Shown here piece after piece: positions 17,207 through 24,947 of a stretch of DNA of 64,000 nucleotides. The stretch is taken from assembly GCF_025751555.1 (NCBI RefSeq), contig NZ_JAOWLB010000004.1, positions 310,001 to 374,000 of the forward strand. The letters are read 5' to 3'. Positions within the stretch are counted from its first letter, which is position 1. Every line of letters starts with the position of its first letter. The notes under the pieces were generated by a model. That model did no database searches, was not told where the DNA came from, and worked only from the letters and a program-made list of their open reading frames with translations. Origin of the DNA: Ruegeria aquimaris. GTDB taxonomy: Bacteria > Pseudomonadota > Alphaproteobacteria > Rhodobacterales > Rhodobacteraceae. The position numbers and the translations under genes were made by a program.

Positions 17207-18079
17207 ATGGCAAAAGTTGCATTCCTTGGCCTGGGGGTTATGGGCTATCCGATGGCGGGGCACCTGAAGGCCGCCGGTCATGAGGTGACCGTATACAACC
17301 GAACAGCGGCGAAATCGGAGAAATGGGTGGCCCAGCATGGCGGTGCGATGGCCGCAACGCCGCGCGAGGCGGCGCAAGGCGCCGAATTCGTGATGGCCTG
17401 TGTCGGCAATGATGACGACCTGCGCGGCGTCTGCAACGGGCCGGATGGCGTGCTGGCGGGCATGGCCGCGGGCAGCGTGTTTGTCGACCACACGACGGTG
17501 TCGGCCAAGGTCACGCGCGAACTTTATGCCGCAGCGAAGGCAGGCGGTGCGGGCTTTGTGGACGCGCCGGTCTCGGGCGGTCAGGCGGGGGCCGAGAACG
17601 GAGTTCTGTCGGTGATGTGCGGCGGCGACGAGGCCGAGTATGATCGCGCCGAACCGGTGATCGCCGCTTATGCCCGCATCTGCCGCCGCATCGGCGAGAG
17701 CGGCGCCGGGCAGGTCACCAAGATGTGCAACCAGATCGCTATTGCGGGCCTGGTTCAGGGCCTCGCCGAGTCGCTGCATTTCGCCGAGAAGGCCGGTTTG
17801 GACGGGCGCGCGGTGGTCGAGGTGATCAGCCAGGGCGCCGCTGGCAGCTGGCAGATGGCCAACCGTTACGAGACCATGCTGGACGACCACTGGACCCATG
17901 GCTTTGCGGTCGACTGGATGCGCAAGGATCTGGGCATCTGCCTGGACACCGCCGACGAGACCGGCGCCAGCCTGCCGGTCACCGCGCTGGTCGACCAGTT
18001 CTACAAGGATGTGCAGAAGATGGGCGGCGGGCGCTGGGACACTTCGAGCCTGCTGGCGCGTTTGCGCAAGCTGGGCTGA
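17207..18079 (+). CDS. NAD(P)-dependent 3-hydroxyisobutyrate dehydrogenase-like oxidoreductase
   Basis: A beta-hydroxyacid dehydrogenase of 290 residues. The Rossmann motif GLGVMG is at residues 8-13, followed by the family signature DAPVSGGQAGAENG. The catalytic lysine is in GAGQVTKMCNQ (residue about 171). The C-terminal helical domain is typical of HIBADH, tartronate semialdehyde reductase and the GLYR group. The exact substrate (3-hydroxyisobutyrate, tartronate semialdehyde, succinic semialdehyde) cannot be decided from sequence by eye. It has its own ribosome site GAGAGGA, 92 bases after cueR. Confidence 0.92.
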   Translation: MAKVAFLGLGVMGYPMAGHLKAAGHEVTVYNRTAAKSEKWVAQHGGAMAATPREAAQGAEFVMACVGNDDDLRGVCNGPDGVLAGMAAGSVFVDHTTVSAKVTRELYAAAKAGGAGFVDAPVSGGQAGAENGVLSVMCGGDEAEYDRAEPVIAAYARICRRIGESGAGQVTKMCNQIAIAGLVQGLAESLHFAEKAGLDGRAVVEVISQGAAGSWQMANRYETMLDDHWTHGFAVDWMRKDLGICLDTADETGASLPVTALVDQFYKDVQKMGGGRWDTSSLLARLRKLG

Positions 18080-18085
18080 GGCAAA

Positions 18086-18132
18086 GGGGGCGCTGCCCCC
18101 GTCCCCTGCGGGGACTCCCCCGGAGTATTTTT
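18086..18132 (+). terminator. Double-hairpin terminator
   Basis: GGGGGC/GCCCCC (18086-18100) is followed directly by GTCCCC/GGGGAC (18101-18115), then a TTTTT run at 18128-18132. It ends the dehydrogenase transcript before the fusion gene. Confidence 0.7.
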
Positions 18133-18193
18133 GACGAAATGAAGAACCGGGGGGCAATGGCCGCCCCGGCACGAAGGTGATGGGAGAGCGGCG

Positions 18194-21100
18194 GTGCTGA
18201 CGGAGTTCTGGGCAGGGGCCCTACGGGGGCATTGGGGGATCGAGGCAGTCTTGGAACGCCTTGATGGCGAGTATGACCTGAACTTTCTGGCCCGGGGCCG
18301 GAACGGTCGGGACTACGTGCTGAAGGTGATGCGGCGCGGTTGCGAGGCCGGGCTGGTCGAGATGCAGGTGGCGGCGCTGGAGCATATCGCCGCGACGGCG
18401 CCCGGCCTACCCTTTCCCAAGGTGTTTGCCGCGCTGGACGGTGGCATGCTGCCCGAGATCGCGGATGAGACGGGCGCGCCGCGCCGTGTCTGGCTGCTCG
18501 AGCGGCTGCCGGGGCGCTGTTACGCGCGGGCCTTGCCGCATTCCGAGGATCTGATCCTGAAGCTGGGCCGGGTGCTGGGTGCCACCGACCGGGCGCTTGA
18601 GGGATTCGACCATGACGGGCTGGCGCGGGATTTCAAATGGAACCTGATGCAGGCGGGCTGGATCGGCGCCGAGTTGCAGGCGATTGCTGATCCGACGCGG
18701 CGGGCGCTGCTGGAGGGGGTCGCGGCGGAGTTTTCCGGGCTGAGCGACCAACTCGCAGCCCTGCCGATCCAGGCGATCCACAATGACGTCAACGATTACA
18801 ACATCCTGGTCGAGGGCAGGCTGAACGAGACCCGCAAGGTCTCGGGCCTGATCGACCTGGGCGACATGTGCGCCGCGCCGCGTGTCTGCGACCTGGCGAT
18901 TGCCGGGGCCTATGTGGTGCTGGACCACCCCCGACCCGAGCGCGCCTTGGCAGCGCTGGTGCGCGGCTATCACGCCGCCAACCGGCTGAGCGCGGAGGAG
19001 GTCGATCTGATCTGGCCGCTGCTCAGGATGCGGTTGGCGGTGTCGGTGGTGAACTCGACCCTGATGGCGGTCGAAAACCCGGATGACCCCTATGTGACGA
19101 TCAGCCAGGCCCCGGCCTGGCGATTCCTGGAAAACGCCTCGGTCAATGGCGGGCTGATGGCGGCGCGGCTGCGGGTGGCTTGCGGCTTGCCGGTGACCGA
19201 TGGAGCCGAGCGGGTGCAGGCCTATCTGGACGAGCGCCGGGGCAGTTTCGCGCAGATGTTCGGCACCGATCTGGCGAATGCGCCGATGGGCTCTCTCTCG
19301 GTCGAGAATTCGACCTGGCCGCAGAATCCGTTCCACATGCCGCTGGAAGAGGCCGCGCGCGTGGGCGAGGAGTTTGGCACCAGCCTGTGGCTGGGCTATT
19401 ACAACGAGCCGCGCCTGATCTATGCCGAGCGGGGATTTCGCAAGGGGCCGTGGAAGGCCAGCGACAGGCGCACCGTGCATCTGGCGGTGGATGTGTTTGC
19501 CCCCGCCGGAACCGTGCTGCACGCGCCGCTCAGCGGGCGGGTCGAGGTGGTCGAGAACCGGACCGGGCATCTGGATTATGGCGGCGTGGTGATCCTGCAT
19601 CACGAAACGCCACAGGGCGATGCGTTTTATACACTCTACGGCCATCTCGACCCCGAGGTCTGCGACCGGCTGAAACCGGGCGATCCGGTGGCGCAGGGCG
19701 CGGGATTCGCGCGGCTGGGCGATGCAAGTCAGAACGGTGGCTGGGCGCCGCATGTGCATTTCCAGCTGGCGCTGACGACGCAAGGCATGGAGGCCGACTG
19801 GCCCGGTGTCGGCGACCCGGACGAAATGGACCTGTGGCACGCGGTCTGCCCGAACCCGGCGGCGCTGCTGAACCTGCCCGATGACAAGGTGTTCTATCGC
19901 CCCACCGACAAGGCCGCCGTGCTGGCCGGACGGCGGGCGCATTTCGGCGGCAACCTGAGCCTTACCTATGACGATCCGGTGATGCTGGTGCGCGGCTGGA
20001 AGCATCACCTGTTCGACGAATGGGGCCGCCCCTATCTGGACGCTTATAACAACGTGCCGCATGTGGGCCATGCCCATCCGCGTATTCAGGCGGTGGCGGC
20101 GGATCAGCTGAAGCGGATGAATTCGAACACCCGCTATCTGCATCCGGCGCAACTGGCCTTCGCCGAAAAGGTCCTGTCGAAGCTGCCCGAGCGGTTCGAG
20201 GTCTGTTTCTTCGTCAACTCCGGCACCGAGGCCAACGAGTTGGCGCTGCGCCTGGCGCGGGCGCATACGGGCAACATCGGTATGGTGACGCCCGATCACG
20301 GCTATCACGGCAATACCACCGGCGCGATTGCCATCTCGGCCTACAAGTTCAACAAGCCGGGCGGTGTGGGTCAGGCCGATTGGGTCGAACTAGTCGAGGT
20401 GGCCGACGACTATCGCGGCCGTTTCAAGCGCGACGATGCGGAGCGCGCCCGGAAATTCGCCGATCTTGTCGATCCCGCCATCGCCCGGTTGCAGGACAAG
20501 GGCCATGGCGTGGCCGGTTTCATCGCCGAGACCTTTCCCAGCGTCGGCGGCCAGATCATCCCGCCCAAGGGCTATCTGGCTGCGGTCTATGACAAGATCC
20601 GCGCGGCGGGCGGGGTCTGTATCGCCGACGAGGTGCAGACCGGGCTGGGTCGGCTGGGCGACTACTATTTCGGTTTTGAACACCAGGGCGCCGAGCCCGA
20701 TATAGTTGTGATGGGCAAGCCCATCGGCAACGGGCACCCGCTGGGGGTGCTGGCCACGACACGCGAGATTGCCGACAGTTTCGACAACGGGATCGAGTTC
20801 TTTTCAACCTTTGGCGGTTCCACCCTGTCCTGCCGGATCGGCAAGGAGGTGCTGGACATCGTCGATGACGAGGGCTTGCAGGAGAACGCGCGGCTGATGG
20901 GCGCGCGGCTGATGACCGGGCTACACGCGCTGGAGGGTGAATTCGGCTGCGTCGGCGACGTGCGGGGCATGGGGCTGTTCCTTGGGGTCGAGCTGATCAA
21001 CCCCGACGGATCCGAAGGCACCGAGATCTGCCGATACGTCAAGAACCGGATGCGTGACCACCGCATCCTGATCGGCAGCGAGGGGCCCAAGGACAACATC

Positions 21101-21250
21101 CTGAAAATTCGCCCGCCCCTGACCATCGAGGCCGAGGATGTGGACATGATCCTGTGGGCGCTGCGTACGGTGCTGGCCGAGGTCGGCGACTGGGCGCCTG
21201 CCCCGGCCTGCGACCACGATCACCATCACGCAGGCTGCAACTGCTGCTGA
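18194..21250 (+). CDS. Kinase / M23 peptidase / class III aminotransferase fusion protein
   Basis: A 1018-residue three-domain protein starting at GTG 18194 after GGGAG. Residues about 1-340 are an APH/choline-kinase-like domain, with a catalytic loop HNDVNDYNI near 196 and GLIDLGDM as the metal loop; it resembles hydroxylysine kinases. Residues about 395-560 are an M23 (LytM) domain with intact ligands His429/Asp433 (HLAVD), YGHLD, and His520/His522 (HVHF). Residues about 590-1000 are a class III PLP enzyme, with ADEVQTGLGRLGDY and PLP Lys842 in MGKPIGNGHPLG. The tail CDHDHHHAGCNCC looks metal-binding. There is no signal peptide. Known relatives of the two outer domains act as a kinase plus phospho-lyase pair on hydroxylysine or ethanolamine; the role of the central domain is unclear. 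Confidence 0.9.
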   Translation: MLTEFWAGALRGHWGIEAVLERLDGEYDLNFLARGRNGRDYVLKVMRRGCEAGLVEMQVAALEHIAATAPGLPFPKVFAALDGGMLPEIADETGAPRRVWLLERLPGRCYARALPHSEDLILKLGRVLGATDRALEGFDHDGLARDFKWNLMQAGWIGAELQAIADPTRRALLEGVAAEFSGLSDQLAALPIQAIHNDVNDYNILVEGRLNETRKVSGLIDLGDMCAAPRVCDLAIAGAYVVLDHPRPERALAALVRGYHAANRLSAEEVDLIWPLLRMRLAVSVVNSTLMAVENPDDPYVTISQAPAWRFLENASVNGGLMAARLRVACGLPVTDGAERVQAYLDERRGSFAQMFGTDLANAPMGSLSVENSTWPQNPFHMPLEEAARVGEEFGTSLWLGYYNEPRLIYAERGFRKGPWKASDRRTVHLAVDVFAPAGTVLHAPLSGRVEVVENRTGHLDYGGVVILHHETPQGDAFYTLYGHLDPEVCDRLKPGDPVAQGAGFARLGDASQNGGWAPHVHFQLALTTQGMEADWPGVGDPDEMDLWHAVCPNPAALLNLPDDKVFYRPTDKAAVLAGRRAHFGGNLSLTYDDPVMLVRGWKHHLFDEWGRPYLDAYNNVPHVGHAHPRIQAVAADQLKRMNSNTRYLHPAQLAFAEKVLSKLPERFEVCFFVNSGTEANELALRLARAHTGNIGMVTPDHGYHGNTTGAIAISAYKFNKPGGVGQADWVELVEVADDYRGRFKRDDAERARKFADLVDPAIARLQDKGHGVAGFIAETFPSVGGQIIPPKGYLAAVYDKIRAAGGVCIADEVQTGLGRLGDYYFGFEHQGAEPDIVVMGKPIGNGHPLGVLATTREIADSFDNGIEFFSTFGGSTLSCRIGKEVLDIVDDEGLQENARLMGARLMTGLHALEGEFGCVGDVRGMGLFLGVELINPDGSEGTEICRYVKNRMRDHRILIGSEGPKDNILKIRPPLTIEAEDVDMILWALRTVLAEVGDWAPAPACDHDHHHAGCNCC

Positions 21251-21257
21251 AGCGGGC

Positions 21258-21701
21258 TTAGTGCAGTAACCCCGCCCGGCCTTCTGCGCTGCGGCCCGGT
21301 GCCGTTGGGATCACCGGGCGACGGTGCAGCGCCAGTCCCAGCTGTTCGCTCAGCGCTACCAGCGCCGGGGCCAGATCGGGCCGGACGATCAGCGCGGCCA
21401 GCATCAGCGCATCCTCGCGCGCGCCGGTGGAGGCGGCGGCGACCATATGGGCGAAACAGGCCTCGTCCGCGCCCAGACAGGCGCAACCGAGGCCATGCCG
21501 CATCAGTGGGCGTCGCCCGTAAGACGCGCAAAGTCCGCAGATCTGCCGCAGCAACTCGGTCGAGCGCCCTTCGGGCAGGGCCGCGCGCCCTTCGGCCGCA
21601 TCGCTCCACAAGCGCAGGCAATGCACGACCGAGGCTTCGAGCGCGGGCAGGTCGGCCAGATGGCCGACGGCGGCGGCCCCCCGGTGAGACGCGGAACTCA
21701 T
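21258..21701 (-). CDS. Hypothetical protein coupled to hemP
   Basis: 147 residues, unrecognised. It contains a cysteine-rich central part (ICGLCASYGRR, then GLGCACLGADEACF) that could bind metal or a Fe-S cluster, followed by an alanine/leucine-rich helical region (DALMLAALIVRPDLAPALVAL). The start ATG 21701 overlaps the hemP stop (ATGA), so the two are translationally coupled and presumably share iron control. It converges on the fusion gene, 7 bases apart. A role in heme or iron use is inferred from context only. Confidence 0.75.
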   Translation of the reverse strand: MSSASHRGAAAVGHLADLPALEASVVHCLRLWSDAAEGRAALPEGRSTELLRQICGLCASYGRRPLMRHGLGCACLGADEACFAHMVAAASTGAREDALMLAALIVRPDLAPALVALSEQLGLALHRRPVIPTAPGRSAEGRAGLLH

Positions 21702-21865
21702 TTGGTCAGGATCAGCTTGCCCGCGCGGGTGATGCGCAGGGTATAGAGCTGGTCGCCCAGCCGGATATGGGCAAGGTTGCCACCCTTTGTCAGGTCTTCG
21801 GCCGAGTATGACGGCAGGACCGGCGTGGCATATCCGGCAAGTGTCGGCGGGGTCTGAAAGGTCAT
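21698..21865 (-). CDS. hemP: Hemin uptake protein HemP
   Basis: A 55-residue small protein found by reading the minus strand upstream of the previous gene. The C-terminal half (LGDQLYTLRITRAGKLILTK) carries the HemP family signature, in which a short beta hairpin ends in LxxTRxGKLILTK. The N-terminal part is variable, as usual. HemP proteins accompany heme receptors, and in some bacteria act as activators of heme uptake genes. The start is ATG 21865; the preceding AGACC is a weak ribosome site. Behind it lies a promoter-like region with an iron-box-like palindrome at 21933-21949. No heme receptor is in the window. Confidence 0.85.
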   Translation of the reverse strand: MTFQTPPTLAGYATPVLPSYSAEDLTKGGNLAHIRLGDQLYTLRITRAGKLILTK

Positions 21866-21932
21866 CTGGCGGTCTCCCGAACTGCGGAACGATCTTTTGG
21901 CTGCCGGGGGTCCGGTTGCTGGCCTCTTATAT

Positions 21933-21958
21933 CTGACTTTTTAACTCAGGTATGTCAA
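21933..21958 (-). promoter_or_regulatory. hemP promoter with probable iron-responsive box
   Basis: On the minus strand TTGACA (21958-21953) serves as a -35 site. The dyad CTGAGTTAAAAAGTCAG (21949-21933; arms CTGAnTT / AAnTCAG) starts 3 bases further on and fills the -35/-10 spacer. It resembles the Iron-Rhodo box proposed for Rhodobacterales iron-uptake genes. An AT-rich GATATAAG follows as a possible -10. Confidence 0.55.
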
Positions 21959-22041
21959 TTGCTTTCTACAGCAGTTGGAAATCTATCGCCGGACCATAAA
22001 ATTCATGTTACTGAATGCGAGAATATCTAAGGAGACCTGCC

Positions 22042-22962
22042 ATGACACTGACCCGCCGCACCCTGATGTCCCGCCTTGGCGCTGGCCTGGCGCTGAGCGC
22101 CGCGGCCCCGCTGCGGGTCTGGTCCGCTGTCGAAACGCAACTGGGGACCGCGCGCATCACCAGCCTGTCCGACGGTTATCTGACCCTGCCCGCCTCTTTC
22201 ATGTTCGGGCCTATGCCGCAGGCAGACCTGCCCCCTCTGCTGGAGCGTTACGGCTTGCAGGGCGACATCCTGAAACCGGACTGCAATGTGACGCTGTTGC
22301 AGGTCGAGGGACGCAATGTGCTGTTCGACGCAGGATCCGGCAGCGCGTTTCAGGACAGCGTGGGACAGCTGGTCGATGCGCTGGATGCGGTGGGACTGGC
22401 CCCCGACGACATCACCGACGTGATCTTTACCCATGCCCACCCGGACCATTTGTGGGGGGTGTTGGACGATTTTGACGATCCGCTCTTTGCCAATGCCCGC
22501 CACATGATCGGGCGGGCGGAACGGGATTACTGGCTGGACCCGGCGACGGTCGACGCGATCGGGGCCGATCGCGCCGCATTTGCGGTGGGCGCTGCGCGGC
22601 GGCTGGAAGCGTTGGAAGATCTTGAGACCTTTGAGGATGGCGACGAACTTTTGCCCGGGGTCGCGGCAGTGGCCACGCACGGCCATACACCGGGGCATAT
22701 GTCGTTCGAGGTTCGCTCCGGCTCCGAGGCGCTGATTGTGGTGGGTGATGCCATCGGCAACCACCACTTGGCCTTTGCCCGGCCCGACTGGCCGTCGGGC
22801 GCCGACCAGGATCTCGCGGCGGGAGCAGCGACCCGCGTCGCGCTGATGGACCGGCTGGCCAGCGAGCAGATGGCGATGATCGGCTATCACCTGCCCGATG
22901 GCGGCATGGGCCGGGTCGAGCGCGGCGAAGACGGCTATCGCTTTGTCCCGCTGGGGGGCTAA
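22042..22962 (+). CDS. Exported MBL-fold metallo-hydrolase
   Basis: 306 residues. The start is ATG 22042, 5 bases after AAGGAGACC-type ribosome site. The leader MTLTRRTLMSRLGAGLALSAAAP has a twin arginine and a hydrophobic stretch, so Tat export to the periplasm is likely. The zinc ligands are HAHPDH at residues 131-136, then HGHTPGH near 213-219 and GDAI for the bridging aspartate. The family includes lactonases, sulfatases and beta-lactamases; the substrate is not evident. Its stop overlaps the convergent FAD oxidoreductase stop by 4 bases. Confidence 0.9.
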   Translation: MTLTRRTLMSRLGAGLALSAAAPLRVWSAVETQLGTARITSLSDGYLTLPASFMFGPMPQADLPPLLERYGLQGDILKPDCNVTLLQVEGRNVLFDAGSGSAFQDSVGQLVDALDAVGLAPDDITDVIFTHAHPDHLWGVLDDFDDPLFANARHMIGRAERDYWLDPATVDAIGADRAAFAVGAARRLEALEDLETFEDGDELLPGVAAVATHGHTPGHMSFEVRSGSEALIVVGDAIGNHHLAFARPDWPSGADQDLAAGAATRVALMDRLASEQMAMIGYHLPDGGMGRVERGEDGYRFVPLGG

Positions 22963-24263
22963 CCCAGCACCGAAAAGCTGCTTTCGTCGTTGATCGGCCG
23001 CTTGCGCGAGTAGAAGCCCACGTCGATGCTGCGCCCGATATAGGGCAGTTCGAATTGCAACGGCGCGGAGTCGTGATCGCCGCCCGCCTCGCAATAACGC
23101 ACCAGCGCGGCCATCATCTTGCCAGCGATGGGGGCGTTCTTGTACTGGTTGCCGCTGGTACCGCAGGCCATGTAGAACCCGGGCAGGGACGACTTGTCGT
23201 AGATCGGGATCCAGTCGGTCGAGGCATCGTAGAGATCGACCACGCCGCGGGTTTTCGAGGGGATGCCGAGGGTGGGCACCCTTTGGGCATAGCGCATCGC
23301 CTGGGTGGTCCATTGGTCAGTGAAATCGCGGTTGTACTGCATATCGTCCTCGCACCATTGATGCGGGTCGCATTCCGGGTCCTCTGACCCGATCAGGATG
23401 TGATTGCCGTGTTCGGGACGGCAATAGCAGGCGATATCGCTGTCCGAGACGATGGTTCCCTGTGTCTCGAAATCGAACCCTTCAGGCGCAGGCAAATGCA
23501 CCACCTCTTGCCGCAAGGGGCAGGTCTGGATGGTCATGTCCCCGGTCACACCCGCCATGCGATTGATGATCGACGAGCCCGGCCCGGCGACGTTGATCAC
23601 CACCGGCGCATGGATCTCTTCGCCCGAGGCCAGCCGGACACCGGAAACCCGGGCGCCCGCCTGCAGGATCGCGGCCACCTCGGCCCCTGTGCGAACCCTT
23701 GCGCCATGCCGTCCCGCCGCCGCCATCAGGTTCTGCGCGCTGAGCGCGGGATCGGTGACATAACCGCCATTCGGCCAAAAGACCGCGCCGCCCATGCGGC
23801 CACCGTTGGGTTTGCCGAACTCCGGGTCGTCAAGACGCCGGGCGGGCGCGAAACTGTCGAGCGTATAGATCGGCAGTCTCTCCATCACCTGATCGGCCGT
23901 CCATTCCTCGAACGGGATACCCAGATCGGCGGAATTGCGGATGTGCTTTTCCAGGTTGCCGTTGGCCTCTGTCTTCATCACCAGACAGCCGGTCTGACGG
24001 AACTGCGCCAGCGGCACATCCGACGGCAGGCCCAGATATTCGGCCCAGTCGCGCCAGTAATGGTAGCCCTCCCAGGCAAAGGCGGTGCCGTCGAAGGTCG
24101 AGTAATGCATCCGGATGATGGCGCAGGATCCGGCGGTCGAGCCATGCCCCACCTGCGCATTTCGGTCCAGCGACAGGGTTTTCCACCCGGCCTTGGCCAT
24201 CTCGAATGCAATGGCCGCGCCGATCACACCGGTGCCAATGATGATTGCGTCGGGATTGCTCAT
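22959..24263 (-). CDS. FAD-dependent oxidoreductase (DAO/sarcosine oxidase family)
   Basis: 434 residues. The dinucleotide motif GTGVIG is at residues 10-15 with VIGAAIAFE following, then HGSTAGSCAIIR, where an FAD-contacting loop is expected. The C-terminal substrate domain ends in TSGNQYKNAP, near the usual GHG position. Relatives oxidise secondary or tertiary amines such as sarcosine or dimethylglycine, producing formaldehyde and H2O2 or reducing an acceptor. It begins with a strong ribosome site GGAAGGAAG and overlaps the TetR gene by 4 bases. It ends the methylamine-type operon. Confidence 0.9.
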   Translation of the reverse strand: MSNPDAIIIGTGVIGAAIAFEMAKAGWKTLSLDRNAQVGHGSTAGSCAIIRMHYSTFDGTAFAWEGYHYWRDWAEYLGLPSDVPLAQFRQTGCLVMKTEANGNLEKHIRNSADLGIPFEEWTADQVMERLPIYTLDSFAPARRLDDPEFGKPNGGRMGGAVFWPNGGYVTDPALSAQNLMAAAGRHGARVRTGAEVAAILQAGARVSGVRLASGEEIHAPVVINVAGPGSSIINRMAGVTGDMTIQTCPLRQEVVHLPAPEGFDFETQGTIVSDSDIACYCRPEHGNHILIGSEDPECDPHQWCEDDMQYNRDFTDQWTTQAMRYAQRVPTLGIPSKTRGVVDLYDASTDWIPIYDKSSLPGFYMACGTSGNQYKNAPIAGKMMAALVRYCEAGGDHDSAPLQFELPYIGRSIDVGFYSRKRPINDESSFSVLG

Positions 24264-24934
24264 CTTTGTCTTCCTTCCCAGAAGGCGCGCGCAAAGGACT
24301 GGAACGCTTCGACTTCCTCGTCTCGCGGATGCACGCCGGTGAACACGAAAAGGTAGTGCCGCACAAAGGAAAGCCGTTGGTTGATCGGCTCGTAGAGCTG
24401 CGCCAGATCATATCCGATCTGCATGTAATAGAGCACGCGGGCACGGGTTTCGGCCTCGACCTTTGGATAGCCATAGCGCAGGAACATGTCGGTCAACGCG
24501 TTCAGCCGCTGGGTATCCGACTGGTCCAGCATCCGCCGCACCTTGCCCGAGCGGCGCGCCCAGTCGCGCACCGCAAAATCCAGCGCGGTGTCGAACAGCG
24601 CCGGATCGACCACGCAATGGAACAGGTTGCAGACAGCCCCGGTGATGGTCTCGGCCGGAAGCTCGGTCTGGGCGATCAGACCGGCGGTGTTGGTGGCCTG
24701 CCATTTCGACAGCAGGGCATCCAGCAAGTCCTGTCGCGACTTGAAATACCAGTAGAACGAGGAGCGCGACACCGCCATCCGCTCGGCCAGGTTCAACACC
24801 TTGACCTGTTCCACCCCGTCGGACACCAGTACATCCATGGCCACGTTCAGCCAGTCGTCGCGGGTCACCTTGATATTGCCCACGAGGGGTTCGGCGGTTG
24901 GGTCGTCGCGATGCAGGATGGGTTTGGTGTTCAT
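24260..24934 (-). CDS. TetR family transcriptional regulator of the amine operon
   Basis: 224 residues counted from ATG 24934 (MNTKPILHRDDPTAEPL); the frame runs further upstream inside mttB without family likeness. The HTH is around residues 24-70 (DDWLNVAMDVLVSDGVEQVKV, then SRSSFYWYFKSRQDLLDALL). The ligand domain is poorly conserved. Located inside the operon between the MttB-like gene and the oxidase gene, it probably senses a pathway intermediate and controls the promoter near 28926. Confidence 0.88.
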   Translation of the reverse strand: MNTKPILHRDDPTAEPLVGNIKVTRDDWLNVAMDVLVSDGVEQVKVLNLAERMAVSRSSFYWYFKSRQDLLDALLSKWQATNTAGLIAQTELPAETITGAVCNLFHCVVDPALFDTALDFAVRDWARRSGKVRRMLDQSDTQRLNALTDMFLRYGYPKVEAETRARVLYYMQIGYDLAQLYEPINQRLSFVRHYLFVFTGVHPRDEEVEAFQSFARAFWEGRQR

Positions 24935-24947
24935 TGCGGGTCCGGTC

